Source of the DNA: Pseudonocardia sp. HH130630-07
Lineage (GTDB): Bacteria > Actinomycetota > Actinomycetes > Mycobacteriales > Pseudonocardiaceae
Length of the DNA: 64,000 bases
Direction: 5' to 3'
Assembly: GCF_001698125.1 (NCBI RefSeq)
Contig: NZ_CP013854.1
Span: 3,224,001 to 3,288,000, forward strand
Positions 30,506 to 38,646 of the stretch are shown piece after piece. Under the pieces are notes generated by a model. The model made no database searches. It saw only the letters and a program-made list of their open reading frames with translations, and was not told the DNA's origin. Made by a program: the position numbers and the translations under genes. How positions within the stretch are numbered: the stretch's first letter is position 1; each line of letters starts with the position of its first letter.

Positions 30506-31410
30506 GCGTGGCCCGTTTCATCGCCGACCAGAGGACCTTCCACCGGGTGCCGCACACGCTGGCCTGCGCCCTGTTGGGGGTGTCGATCTCCTGGCTGTAC
30601 AAGTGGCTCGACCGCGCCGCGCGTTCCGACGGTGGTGCCACCGCGACCGAGAAGCGCCGCTGCGCGTTGGACGCCGCCGTGGCCGTGGCGTTCGACGACG
30701 CCCAGCGGCTACACGGCTCACCCCGTCTGCACGCCGACCTGTGTGAGGCCGGATGGCGGGTGTCGGAGAAGACCGTGGCGGACTCGATGCGCCGCCAGGG
30801 CCTGGTCGCCCGCCGGATCAAGCGGCACAACGGGCTGACCCGCCAGGACCGCACGGCGCCGAAGTTCCCGGACCTGCTTCGTCGGGGTTTCACTGCGGCC
30901 GAGCCGAACCGCAGATGGGTCGGGGACATGACCGAGATCCCCACCGCGGCCGGGAAGTTGTATCTGGCCACGGTGATCGACCTGTACTCGCGGCGGCTGC
31001 TCGGCGCGGCCACGGGGCTGCACCCGAACGCCGAGCTGGCGTGTGCGGCGATCCGGATGGCGGTGGCGGCCCGCGGCGGGGCGGACCGAATCGCCGGGGT
31101 GATCTTCCACACCGACCGCGGGTCGACCTACACCGCGGGCGCGTTCACCGCTCTGTGTCGGCGGCTCGACATCCGTCAGTCGATGGGCCGGGTCGGGTCG
31201 TGTTTCGACAATGCCGCGGCGGAGGCGTTCTTCTCCAGCCTGGAGTGGGAAGTGCTGTCCCGCAACGACTTCGACACCATCAGTAGGGCGCGGGCGGCGG
31301 TCATCGACTGGTGTTACGGCTTCTACAACCACCGGCGGCGACACAGTGCCGCCGCCGGGCTCTCACCGATCAACTACGAGAACGCCGCCCTCACCCGAGA
31401 CGCGGCATAA
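30502..31410 (+). CDS. IS3-family transposase OrfB (DDE integrase)
   Basis: A 302-residue rve-type integrase if started at GTG 30502, which overlaps the orfA stop by 4 bases. The same frame is open back to 30481, so a -1 frameshift could make OrfAB. An HTH_21 region (SPRLHADLCEAGWRVSEKTV) comes first, then the DDE residues in WVGDMTEIP, FHTDRGSTYT and SCFDNAAAEAFFSSLEWE. All three catalytic residues are intact, so the element may still be active. Confidence 0.95.
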   Translation: MSVARFIADQRTFHRVPHTLACALLGVSISWLYKWLDRAARSDGGATATEKRRCALDAAVAVAFDDAQRLHGSPRLHADLCEAGWRVSEKTVADSMRRQGLVARRIKRHNGLTRQDRTAPKFPDLLRRGFTAAEPNRRWVGDMTEIPTAAGKLYLATVIDLYSRRLLGAATGLHPNAELACAAIRMAVAARGGADRIAGVIFHTDRGSTYTAGAFTALCRRLDIRQSMGRVGSCFDNAAAEAFFSSLEWEVLSRNDFDTISRARAAVIDWCYGFYNHRRRHSAAAGLSPINYENAALTRDAA

Positions 31411-31454
31411 GAACCCTCCACGATCTCGGGGGAACCGCAGGGTGCGCCCCGCGT

Positions 31455-31501
31455 ACTCATGGAGCTTCGGCCCGGTGGCACGAGGCTGAAGCTCCATGAG
31501 T
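31455..31501. repeat. 47-bp palindrome, copy D
   Basis: The outer 14-base arms are perfect and shared with copies A to C. It is followed by a purine tract and AGGGGGCG at 31507-31514, the right end of the MITE-like element. Removing the IS and one GGG leaves exactly 28 bases between copies C and D. Confidence 0.95.
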
Positions 31502-31549
31502 GGGAAAGGGGGCGTGGGGGAGCGGGGGAGTCGGTAGGGTCCTCCGATC

Positions 31550-32155
31550 GTGCGTGCTGTTGATGATCGTCCGGTGGGGCCGCTGGATCGGGTCGCCCGG
31601 GTACTGACCGAGGTCCTCGCTCCGTCCGTGGTCGTCGCGCTGCTCCCGCTCGCGGTGGCGTGGGCGGCGACCGGGGCCGTCCTCCCCACCGTGGGCTGGG
31701 GCCTGCTCGTCGCGGCGACCAGCAGCATCCTGCCGATGGCGGTGATCGTCTGGGGCGCCCGTTCCGGGCGGTGGGACGGCCATCACGTGCGCAACCGGGA
31801 GGGGCGGCTGATCCCGTTCCTGGTGCTCATCGGGCTCGGTCTGCTCGGCCTCGGCCTGCTCGTGGTGCTGGACGCACCGTGGCTGGTCGTCGCCCTCGAC
31901 GTGATCATGCTGGTGCTGCTGCTCGCCTCGGCGGCGATCACCGTCGTCTGGAAGGTGTCGATGCACACCGGCGTGGTCGCGGGCGCGACGGTCGTCATGG
32001 CCGTCGTCCACGGCCCGTGGTGGTGGGCGGCCGTGCTGCCGGCCGCGGCCGTGGCCTGGTCTCGGGTACGGCTGCGCGATCACACGACGGGCCAGGTCGT
32101 CGCCGGTGCGCTGCTGGGCTCGGCCGTCGGGGGACTGTTCGCGCTGCTGGTGTGA
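31550..32155 (+). CDS. PAP2-like membrane phosphatase
   Basis: A 201-residue membrane protein with about five hydrophobic helices. The PAP2 phosphatase signature can be traced in part: KVSMHTG resembles the KxSxHxxG-like second motif, and AWSRVRLRDHTTGQVVAG matches the SRxxxxxHxxxDxxxG third motif with Gln for Asp. It may dephosphorylate lipid phosphates, or may be catalytically impaired. The start GTG 31550 has only a weak ribosome site. It ends 7 bases before the oppositely oriented kinase. Confidence 0.65.
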   Translation: MRAVDDRPVGPLDRVARVLTEVLAPSVVVALLPLAVAWAATGAVLPTVGWGLLVAATSSILPMAVIVWGARSGRWDGHHVRNREGRLIPFLVLIGLGLLGLGLLVVLDAPWLVVALDVIMLVLLLASAAITVVWKVSMHTGVVAGATVVMAVVHGPWWWAAVLPAAAVAWSRVRLRDHTTGQVVAGALLGSAVGGLFALLV

Positions 32156-32162
32156 GCCCGGT

Positions 32163-33884
32163 TCAGCCGGTGTTGCGGAAGCCCGCGGCGACGGCGTCGA
32201 ACAGCCCGGCCGCGGCCCGCTCGTTCTGCCCGGCCGGTGAGGTGAGCTGCAGGACCCAGACGCCGTCCGGCGTGCGGCCGGGGACGATCCGCAGCAGCGT
32301 GCTGCGTTCCTGCGGGCCGCTGGTCGTGGTGAGCTCGACCTGGCTGGACCCGTCCGGCCCGGAGGTCACCGGGCCGACGTCGGCGGTGTCGACGCCGAGC
32401 AGGTCCGGGGTGAGCGCCCCGGTCACCGCCTCGGTCGACGCCGCGGGCCGGACCGAGAGCTCCTGGCGCCCGTCCGGGCTGACGAAGCGCACCACGACGG
32501 CTCCGTCGGCGCCGGGCGAGCGGTACTGCGTCCAGTCGTCGGGGACGGCGACGGAGAACCCGAGCGGGTCCGGGTGCGCGATCCGCGGCGTGCGCTCGGT
32601 GGCGACGGTGACCGTGCTCAGCGGCTCCTGACCGGACAGCGCCCGGACCCCGGCGAAGCCGGCCAGCGCACCGGCGAGCACGAGCGCCGCCCCGCCGATG
32701 ACGAGCGGCACCCCGCCGAGCACGCCGGTGGCCCCGGTGGCCGCCGTCCGGGCCGGGGCCGCCCCGCCCGCGCGCGGTGCCCGCGCGGGCACCGGTGCCG
32801 GCATCGGCCGCGGCGGGCCGGGCCGGTGCTGCGGCTCGGGCGGGGCGGGCATCCCGAAGGAGGGGACCGGCCCGGGGTCGGCGGCGAGCGGGGCACCGGC
32901 CCGCGCGTTCGTGCCGGTCGCGGTGGGCCCGCCGGGCGGCCGGTGCGGGGCCTGGGGGACCTGCGGGCCCGACGGCGCGGTCGGGGCGGGGACCCTGGCC
33001 ATGATCGTGGGGACGTCCGGTGAGCCGGGGAACACCGGGTCGTCCGGGTCCGCGAGCAGCGGGCGCAGCCGGGCGCGCGCCTCGTCCAGCGGCATCCGCC
33101 CGGACGGCTCCTTCACCATCAGGCCGGCGATGACCTCGGCGATCGGGCCGGTGATCGTCGGGGTCGGCACCGGGCCGTCGACGACCTCGGTGATCGTGCG
33201 CACCGGGTCGCCGTCGACGTCGTAGGGCGGGCGGCCCTCGACGGCGGCGTAGAGGGTGGCGCCCAGGCCCCAGAGGTCCGCGGCCGGGGTCACCGGCTGC
33301 CCGGCGGCCACCTCCGGCGCGATGTAGGCGGGGGAGCCGAGGACGAGGCCGGCCGAGGTCATCGGCGCGTCCGACTCGTTGCGCGCGATCCCGAAGTCGG
33401 TCAGCTTGATCCGGCCGTCGTCGGAGATGAGGACGTTGCCCGGCTTGACGTCGCGGTGCGTGATCCCGGCCCGGTGCGCGGCGCGCAGCGCGGCCGCGGT
33501 GCCGAACCCGACGACGCCGGCCTGCGAGACGTCCAGCCGGCCCAGCTCCGAGATCGCCGAGGCCAGGTTCTTCGACGGCACCAGCTCCATGACGACCAGC
33601 GGCTCGTCACCGCCGGAGTCGAGCACGTCGAACACGGTGACGACGTTGGGGTGCGACAGCCCGGCCAGCGCCCGGGCCTCGCGCATGATCCGTTCGCGCA
33701 GCTCCTGCTTCTCGCCGTGCGGGATCCCGTCCGGGATCTTCAGCTCCTTGAGCGCGACCCGGCGCTGCAGCACGTCGTCGAAACCGGACCACACGGTGCC
33801 CATCGCGCCGCTGCCGAGCGGGCCGTCGACGCGGTACCGCCCGGCGATCTGGCGGCGCTGGACCTCGCCTTCGGGAACGGACAC
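32163..33884 (-). CDS. Membrane Ser/Thr protein kinase (Pkn-like)
   Basis: A 573-residue Hanks-type kinase. The kinase domain (about 15-275) has the loop GSGAMGTVW (24-32), the ATP-anchoring Lys46 in VALKELK, catalytic Asp145 in HRDVKPGN, DFG at 163-165, and APE as AYIAPE. A long Pro/Ala-rich juxtamembrane linker (about 280-370) leads to one membrane helix near 385-410. An extracellular domain of about 150 residues follows, without PASTA repeats. The frame is open further upstream, but GTG 33884 gives the usual short N-terminus. The extracellular domain suggests it senses something outside the cell, and the substrate is unknown. Confidence 0.9.
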   Translation of the reverse strand: MSVPEGEVQRRQIAGRYRVDGPLGSGAMGTVWSGFDDVLQRRVALKELKIPDGIPHGEKQELRERIMREARALAGLSHPNVVTVFDVLDSGGDEPLVVMELVPSKNLASAISELGRLDVSQAGVVGFGTAAALRAAHRAGITHRDVKPGNVLISDDGRIKLTDFGIARNESDAPMTSAGLVLGSPAYIAPEVAAGQPVTPAADLWGLGATLYAAVEGRPPYDVDGDPVRTITEVVDGPVPTPTITGPIAEVIAGLMVKEPSGRMPLDEARARLRPLLADPDDPVFPGSPDVPTIMARVPAPTAPSGPQVPQAPHRPPGGPTATGTNARAGAPLAADPGPVPSFGMPAPPEPQHRPGPPRPMPAPVPARAPRAGGAAPARTAATGATGVLGGVPLVIGGAALVLAGALAGFAGVRALSGQEPLSTVTVATERTPRIAHPDPLGFSVAVPDDWTQYRSPGADGAVVVRFVSPDGRQELSVRPAASTEAVTGALTPDLLGVDTADVGPVTSGPDGSSQVELTTTSGPQERSTLLRIVPGRTPDGVWVLQLTSPAGQNERAAAGLFDAVAAGFRNTG

Positions 33885-34303
33885 GTCGGCGATTGTCCCA
33901 TCGTCCCCGCGGGGCTCCCGGCCCGGACACCTGCTGTCACAGCCCGTTCGCAGTGCTGACTGTGTGTCATCGTCCCGGTCGGTGCGGGACGCCCGGCGGT
34001 CCACCCCGGGGACCGGGCGACCCGGGGCCGGCCGCGCCGTGCGACGGGCGGGCCGCGGCCGCCCGGACCGCCGGTGAACGGCGGAAACGGCCGCTCGTCG
34101 CGTTCCCGTCCGCCCGCTCGTCCGGTGTGCTGATTCCGCTGGCAGCACCCCGCCGACCCCTCGCCGCCCCGTGTCGCGAACGGCCGATTTCGACTGGAAC
34201 ACCGCCGGACGGGTGAGCACCATCGGACTCGAGCGGGCACGACCGGACGGCGCCGTGACCGCGTCGCGAGACCTGTCCGGTACTGCCGGAGGAGGAGGAC
34301 AAC
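33885..34303. other. 419-bp divergent spacer, no gene seen
   Basis: It lies between the kinase (minus) and the amidohydrolase (plus), so both promoters should be here. Long frames crossing it are upstream extensions of the kinase or its shadows and have arginine-rich nonsense composition. I cannot identify a convincing promoter or repeat. Confidence 0.5.
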
Positions 34304-35548
34304 GTGACTGCGCTGCAGACTCGCACCGAGCTTCCCGAGATCGTCGACTTCCCCGTCGAGGATCTGGGCGCAGGCACGGGTCCGGCCTGGCTGGAGTCCT
34401 GGATGCGGGCGCACAAGGGCGAGATCGTCGGCTGGCGCCGGGCGATCCACGCCCGTCCCGAGCTCGCCCGCCGGGAGCACCTCACCACCGCCCGGGTGAC
34501 CGAGACGCTGCGCCGGGCCGGGCTGGAACCGTTCACGCCGCCCGGCGGCACCGGCGTCGTCTGCGACATCGGGCACGGCGGCCCGCTGGTCGCCCTGCGC
34601 GCCGACATGGACGCGCTGCCGCTGCAGGAGCAGAGCGGGGTGGCGTTCGCGTCGGAGTTCCCCGGCGTGATGCACGCCTGCGGGCACGACGGGCACACCG
34701 CGATGCTGCTCGGTGCGGCACTGGCGCTGAACTCGGCGCCGTCCCTGCCGGGGCGGGTCCGGCTGATCTTCCAGCCGGCCGAGGAGGTGCAGCCCGGCGG
34801 TGCGCTCGACCTGGTCGAGCAGGGTGTCGCGACGGACGTGCAGCGCATCTTCGCCCTGCACTGCGACCCGCGGCTGGAGGTCGGGCGCCTCGGCACCCGG
34901 GTCGGGCCGATCACCTCGGCCTGCGACCTCATCGAGGTGCGGCTGACCTCGACCGGCGGCCACACCTCCCGTCCGCACCTGACCGCGGACCTCGTGCAGG
35001 CGCTCGGCCTGCTGGCGACCCAGGTCCCGCTGCTGCTGACCCGGCACGTCGACCCGCGGTCGGGCACCGTGCTGACCTGGGGTGCGGTGCACGCCGGGGA
35101 GGCTGCGAACGCCATCCCGCAGTCCGGCCTGCTGCGCGGGACCCTGCGCACCGCTGACCACGCGACGTGGACGGAGCTGGAGACCACCCTGCGCGCGCTG
35201 GTCGCCTCGGTCCTGGCGCCGACCGGCGTGGGCTACGTGCTGGACCACGTCCGCGGCGTCCCGCCGGTGGTCAACGACGAGCTCGCCACCGGCATGCTCC
35301 GCGAGGCCGCGGTCACCGTCGGCGGGGACGGTGCGGACGCGAGCACCGAGCAGTCCTCCGGTGGCGAGGACTTCGCCTGGTACCTGGAGCACGCCCCGGG
35401 TGCGATGGCCCGGCTCGGCGTCTGGTCCGGCAGTGGTCCGAAGCGGGACATCCACCAGCCGACATTCGACCTGGACGAGCGGGCACTCCCGTTCGGTTCC
35501 CGGGTGCTCGTGCACGCCGCGCTGGCGGCGCTGGCGGAGGCGAGCTGA
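34304..35548 (+). CDS. M20-family amidohydrolase (AmiA-like)
   Basis: A 414-residue zinc-dependent amidohydrolase of the M20D type, acting on N-acyl amino acids or similar amides. The metal motifs are RADMDALPLQE, MHACGHDGHTAMLLG, QPAEEVQPGGA (catalytic Glu) and FALHCDP. The small lid domain carries TSTGGHTSRPH, and the last ligand region is SSGGEDFAWYLEHAPG. GTG 34304 follows GGAGGAGG by 6 bases. Its position relative to punA and lpdA matches the M. tuberculosis amiA1/amiB1 genes (from memory). Confidence 0.92.
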   Translation: MTALQTRTELPEIVDFPVEDLGAGTGPAWLESWMRAHKGEIVGWRRAIHARPELARREHLTTARVTETLRRAGLEPFTPPGGTGVVCDIGHGGPLVALRADMDALPLQEQSGVAFASEFPGVMHACGHDGHTAMLLGAALALNSAPSLPGRVRLIFQPAEEVQPGGALDLVEQGVATDVQRIFALHCDPRLEVGRLGTRVGPITSACDLIEVRLTSTGGHTSRPHLTADLVQALGLLATQVPLLLTRHVDPRSGTVLTWGAVHAGEAANAIPQSGLLRGTLRTADHATWTELETTLRALVASVLAPTGVGYVLDHVRGVPPVVNDELATGMLREAAVTVGGDGADASTEQSSGGEDFAWYLEHAPGAMARLGVWSGSGPKRDIHQPTFDLDERALPFGSRVLVHAALAALAEAS

Positions 35549-35576
35549 CGTCGCGGCCCGGGCAGGGCCTCGGCTC

Positions 35577-35975
35577 TCAGGCCGAGGCGGCCCGGGCGGC
35601 GAGGGCGTCGGCGTGGCGTTGCTGGATGCCGGGGAGTTCCCTGGCGAACGAGTTCTCGATGTCCTGGTCGGTGTAGCCGTACTCGAGGGCGGCGTCGCGC
35701 AGACGGTCGACGGCGCCGACGATCTCGAGTCGATGTGCCTCGTGCACGGCGATGATCTGCAGGATCTTCTCGTCGAACGCCTGGGCGGCCTCGATCGACA
35801 CGGGATCGGCCCCGCACGGGGGTTGATCGACGGCCTTCCGGGCGTCGAACAGAGCGACCTGCATCTGGTCGGCCTGGAACTGAAGTGCGTGACGGACCCC
35901 GAGGACGTTGTCCTGGTCGATCTGCACGATGAGGCTGTCGGATGCGGTGCCGCGTGGCTCGTGTGCTCGCGTCAT
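35577..35975 (-). CDS. Small helical protein paired with a DUF3558 lipoprotein (copy 1)
   Basis: A 132-residue, mainly helical protein. It is a paralogue of the protein at 56262-56663. Both share the opening GTASDSL followed by QI, DNVL and VR, a central AAxxF segment, and YGYTDQDI versus YGHTDDYI near the end. Both follow a DUF3558 lipoprotein gene. The second locus continues into a PPE-like gene, so this family may be a PE/WXG100-like helical partner or export accessory protein (inference). At this locus no PPE-like gene follows, so the protein is an orphan. Confidence 0.7.
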   Translation of the reverse strand: MTRAHEPRGTASDSLIVQIDQDNVLGVRHALQFQADQMQVALFDARKAVDQPPCGADPVSIEAAQAFDEKILQIIAVHEAHRLEIVGAVDRLRDAALEYGYTDQDIENSFARELPGIQQRHADALAARAASA

Positions 35976-36044
35976 ACCGGGAAGCTAGGGGACCGGGTCT
36001 CCCGCCGAGGCGGAACGAGAGATCGTGGTCACGGGGTGGGCGCG

Positions 36045-36623
36045 TCAGCCGCCGAGTGTGCGCAGGGTGTCGATCACGTGGGTGGTCAGGTCGGCCGCTT
36101 GTCGGCACATTCCTGCGATGGGTGGTCGTTGACCGTCGGCGCCGGCGAGTTCGTAGACGTCCACGTCGATCGTCCGGTCCTGGTTGGCGTCGATGCTGAT
36201 GGTGCAGGCCCCGAAGACCTCGTCCTCCTGGCGGACGATGCCGTATCCGGCGATCTGGTCGATGGTGCCGTTGCCGATGTCGGCGCCGTGGCCGTTGGTC
36301 GCGTCGCGGTCGATGAAGGTCACGCCGTAGCTGGTGCCGTCGTCGAAGTTGTGCCAGGCGCAGCCCCGGCTCCGGGCTCCCTGGGCCCTGGAGACCATGG
36401 CGTTCTGCTCGTCGTCCGACGGCTGCGGCCCCCGGGTCTCCAGTTCCGTGGCCTTCGCGGCGGTGAAGCCTTGGCAGGGGTCGAGGCGGTCGACCGCGAT
36501 GTCCTGCGGCCGGGGCGGGAAGGGCCCGGGTGGTGGTTCCTCGGCTCCGCAGCCCGCCGCCAGCACAGCGGTGACGGCGAGCGTGAGCAGGGCGGACGCG
36601 CGGCTCCGGGCCGGTCGTGCCAC
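36045..36623 (-). CDS. DUF3558-type lipoprotein (copy 1)
   Basis: A 192-residue lipoprotein. GTG 36623 follows GGAGGAA by 4 bases and gives a proper signal, RSRASALLTLAVTAVLAAGC, with the lipobox LAAGC. The mature N-terminus contains PFPPRPQDIAVDRLDPCQ, which is nearly identical to that of the lipoprotein at 55642-56181, and two further Cys may form a disulfide. DUF3558 proteins are common surface lipoproteins of actinomycetes without a known activity. The next gene downstream is the small helical protein, 69 bases away. Confidence 0.8.
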   Translation of the reverse strand: MARPARSRASALLTLAVTAVLAAGCGAEEPPPGPFPPRPQDIAVDRLDPCQGFTAAKATELETRGPQPSDDEQNAMVSRAQGARSRGCAWHNFDDGTSYGVTFIDRDATNGHGADIGNGTIDQIAGYGIVRQEDEVFGACTISIDANQDRTIDVDVYELAGADGQRPPIAGMCRQAADLTTHVIDTLRTLGG

Positions 36624-36811
36624 GTGTTCCTCCGGGGTCGGGCGAGCGGTCACTCTATCCCCGGCACCACCCTCGCCGGACCGTTTCGGCCGGACCCGTG
36701 GAGGTTCAGGACGGGGTCCGGCCCAGGTCGCCGGATCGCGATGCACCGAGCAGCGGACGCCCGGCGACCGGGCGCGGCCGGTCGGGCCGTGGCCGCGCTC
36801 GCCGCCGGGCC

Positions 36812-36883
36812 GGTGTGCTCAGCCGATCCGGTGTGCTCAGCCGATCCGGTCGGCTCAGGCGATGCGGACGGCTCAGACGATCC
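36812..36883. repeat. 18-bp tandem repeat, four copies
   Basis: Units at 36812, 36830, 36848 and 36866 follow the pattern GGTGTGCTCAGCCGATCC. The first two are identical and the last two carry 3 to 5 substitutions. The last unit overlaps the 3' end of the DUF397 gene, including its stop codon. Confidence 0.9.
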
Positions 36884-37124
36884 GGCCGTCGAACTCCCCG
36901 GCCCGTGCTCCGGCGAGCATCGCGTCGAGCTCACGGGCGGTGAAGACCAGGACCGGGCTGGCGTTGCCCAGCTTCGAGTCGCGGACCCCGACGTGCCCGG
37001 GGACGGTGAAGTTGAACTCGAAGCAGCCGCTCGCCCCGCCGTTGGAGAAGCTGGACTTGCTCCAGTCGGTCTCCGCCGCGGACAGCGTCGCCCGGGCCTC
37101 GTCGATGCTGGGGGTCTGTTCCAT
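36873..37124 (-). CDS. DUF397 domain protein
   Basis: An 83-residue protein with the DUF397 core WSKSSFSNGGASGCFEF, VGVRDSKLGNASPVLVFTARE and a short acidic end. DUF397 proteins are partners of XRE-DUF5753 regulators in Streptomyces-type systems, where they are linked to development or antibiotic control, probably as antitoxin-like or modulator proteins. The ATG overlaps the stop of the regulator gene by one base (TGATG), so translation is coupled. Confidence 0.9.
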   Translation of the reverse strand: MEQTPSIDEARATLSAAETDWSKSSFSNGGASGCFEFNFTVPGHVGVRDSKLGNASPVLVFTARELDAMLAGARAGEFDGRIV

Positions 37125-38047
37125 CAGGAGAACCTCTTTCTCGCGCTTCTGAGCAGCTCCGCGGAGGCAGCCGGCTTGTCGGCCTGCACCTGAAGTCGTT
37201 CGAAGACCCGACGGTATCTGCGAATGGTGTCGGGCATCTCGTAGTAGCTGCCGCCTTCCAAGTTCTCCACGTACACGGTGCCGGGATCGCCCTCGAAGCC
37301 GTCGGTCGGGAAGTCGAGGACCACGAAGGTGCCCTCGACTCCAGCATGCGCTCCGCTGGCGTGGCTGAGTATCTGGATCTCGATGTTGGGCCGCGCGGCG
37401 AGCTCGCTCAGGCGATCGAGCTGGGCGGCCAGCACCTCTGGTCCGCCGACCTGCCGATCCAGCGCTGCCTCGTCGATGATCCACCAGATCTGCGGCGCGT
37501 CGGGTGCGTCGAGCACGGCTTGGCGAGCCATCCGGAGTTCGACCACGGTGGCGAGTTCTGAGTCGGTCCACGGATGCGCGCCACCGCGGAACACCGCCTC
37601 GGTGTACTCCCGGGTCTGGAACAGGCCGGGGACCACCTGGGCGTCGTACCCGCTGATCCGGGCTGCCGCCGACTCCAGGCCGAGATACAGGTCGAACCAG
37701 CTCGGTGGGGTCGCGGGCATGCTCCGCCACCAGTCGGTGCCGCGCTTCGCCGCGTCCAGCAGGTCGCGGAAGAACGGGACGCGCTCCGGCCGCCCGTACC
37801 AGTTCAGCAGGACTTCCAGGTCGGACGCGGACGGCAGCCGCTCCCCGGTCTCGTAGTGCCGGTAGGCCCCGGCCCCCTTCGCGAGCCGGGCCGCGACCTC
37901 GGCCGGTTCCCGGTCGCCGCGCATCCGGGCCAGCTCGATGGCCAGCCATCGGCGAGCGGCGGTCCGCGGTGGTGTCGCCACGGCCGGGTCACCTCCCACG
38001 TCCTCGAGCAGCGGTTGCCACAGCAAGGGATCACCCGGTTGCGCCAT
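37124..38047 (-). CDS. XRE-family regulator with DUF5753 domain
   Basis: A 307-residue protein with an N-terminal HTH (about residues 28-80; EVAARLAKGAGAYRHYETGERLPSASDLE in part) and a C-terminal DUF5753 domain. The latter is marked by AARISGYDAQVVPGLFQTREY (in part), WWIIDEAAL and the conserved FVVLDFP. Such proteins are multicopy in filamentous actinomycetes and each is paired with a DUF397 gene, as here. The N-terminus carries about 25 extra residues before the HTH. ATG 38047 is the only good start. Confidence 0.9.
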   Translation of the reverse strand: MAQPGDPLLWQPLLEDVGGDPAVATPPRTAARRWLAIELARMRGDREPAEVAARLAKGAGAYRHYETGERLPSASDLEVLLNWYGRPERVPFFRDLLDAAKRGTDWWRSMPATPPSWFDLYLGLESAAARISGYDAQVVPGLFQTREYTEAVFRGGAHPWTDSELATVVELRMARQAVLDAPDAPQIWWIIDEAALDRQVGGPEVLAAQLDRLSELAARPNIEIQILSHASGAHAGVEGTFVVLDFPTDGFEGDPGTVYVENLEGGSYYEMPDTIRRYRRVFERLQVQADKPAASAELLRSARKRFS

Positions 38048-38186
38048 GCCTGACGGTAGCGCGCTCCCTCTGTAGTGCGCTACTTTCAGGACGCGTTACC
38101 GAGACCCTGCAGCTACAGCCTATCGCCGGCTCGCCCGTCCGGGGGCGCGGGCCGCGACGGCGACCGACCCCTGAGCGAGGCGGACA

Positions 38187-38392
38187 TGGACCGACGACCC
38201 GACACCCCGGCCGGCGCGACCCCCGGCGGGACCGGCCGCTGCTCCCCGGCGGCCGGTCCCGCCGGGGAGGGCCGGATACGGGCGGTGCCACGGCACCCCC
38301 ACGATCAGGCGGTGGCCCGGCAGCGATGCCCCCGGCCTGCCGGGCCGCCGTCGCCATCGGGCCCGCGTCCGGCCCGGGCCGCCGTCCGATGA
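38187..38392 (+). CDS. Possible small proline-rich hypothetical protein
   Basis: A 68-codon frame rich in Pro, Arg and Ala, starting MDRRPDTPAGATPGG, with GAGCGAGG upstream of the ATG. Its stop overlaps the ATG of the next small gene in an ATGA arrangement. Nothing recognisable is encoded and the composition is close to that of random GC-rich sequence, so it is weakly supported. Confidence 0.3.
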
Positions 38393-38646
38393 GGAGGGCG
38401 GGGCGCCGGGTCGTGGTGACGGCGCTGACCGGGGACCGGCGGATCCTGCGGCAGTGGGAGCTGGACCTGGACCAGGACGGCCGGGTCGCGGTGCCGGAGG
38501 GGACGCGGGCGGTGCACGTCACCGACCCCGGGACCGGCCGCCGGGTCCGGGTGCGGTTCGGTGCCGGTGGTACCCGGACGACGGCACCCACCGACCGGAA
38601 CCGGGTCCGGACCACCGCCTGGTGGGGCCACCGCAGCGCGCCCTGA
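38389..38646 (+). CDS. Small hypothetical protein
   Basis: An 85-residue frame with a realistic composition: basic start MRRAGRRVVV, then beta-like segments ILRQWELDLDQDGRVAVPEG and VHVTDPGTGRRVRVRFG, and a disordered end. Third positions are G/C-rich as in neighbouring genes. No family was recognised. It is possibly coupled to the frame upstream through ATGA. Confidence 0.45.
   Translation: MRRAGRRVVVTALTGDRRILRQWELDLDQDGRVAVPEGTRAVHVTDPGTGRRVRVRFGAGGTRTTAPTDRNRVRTTAWWGHRSAP

Larger units (their letters stand above)
30169..31439 (+). mobile_element. IS3-family insertion sequence, complete, 1271 bp
   Basis: Terminal inverted repeats of 25 bases (30169-30193 and 31415-31439), both starting TGCGGTTCCCCC, match at 22 of 25 positions. 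GGG flanks both ends (30166-30168 and 31440-31442), consistent with a 3-base target duplication. It carries overlapping orfA and orfB in the -1 relation typical of IS3. It lies in the 28-base spacer between palindromes C and D. Confidence 0.95.
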
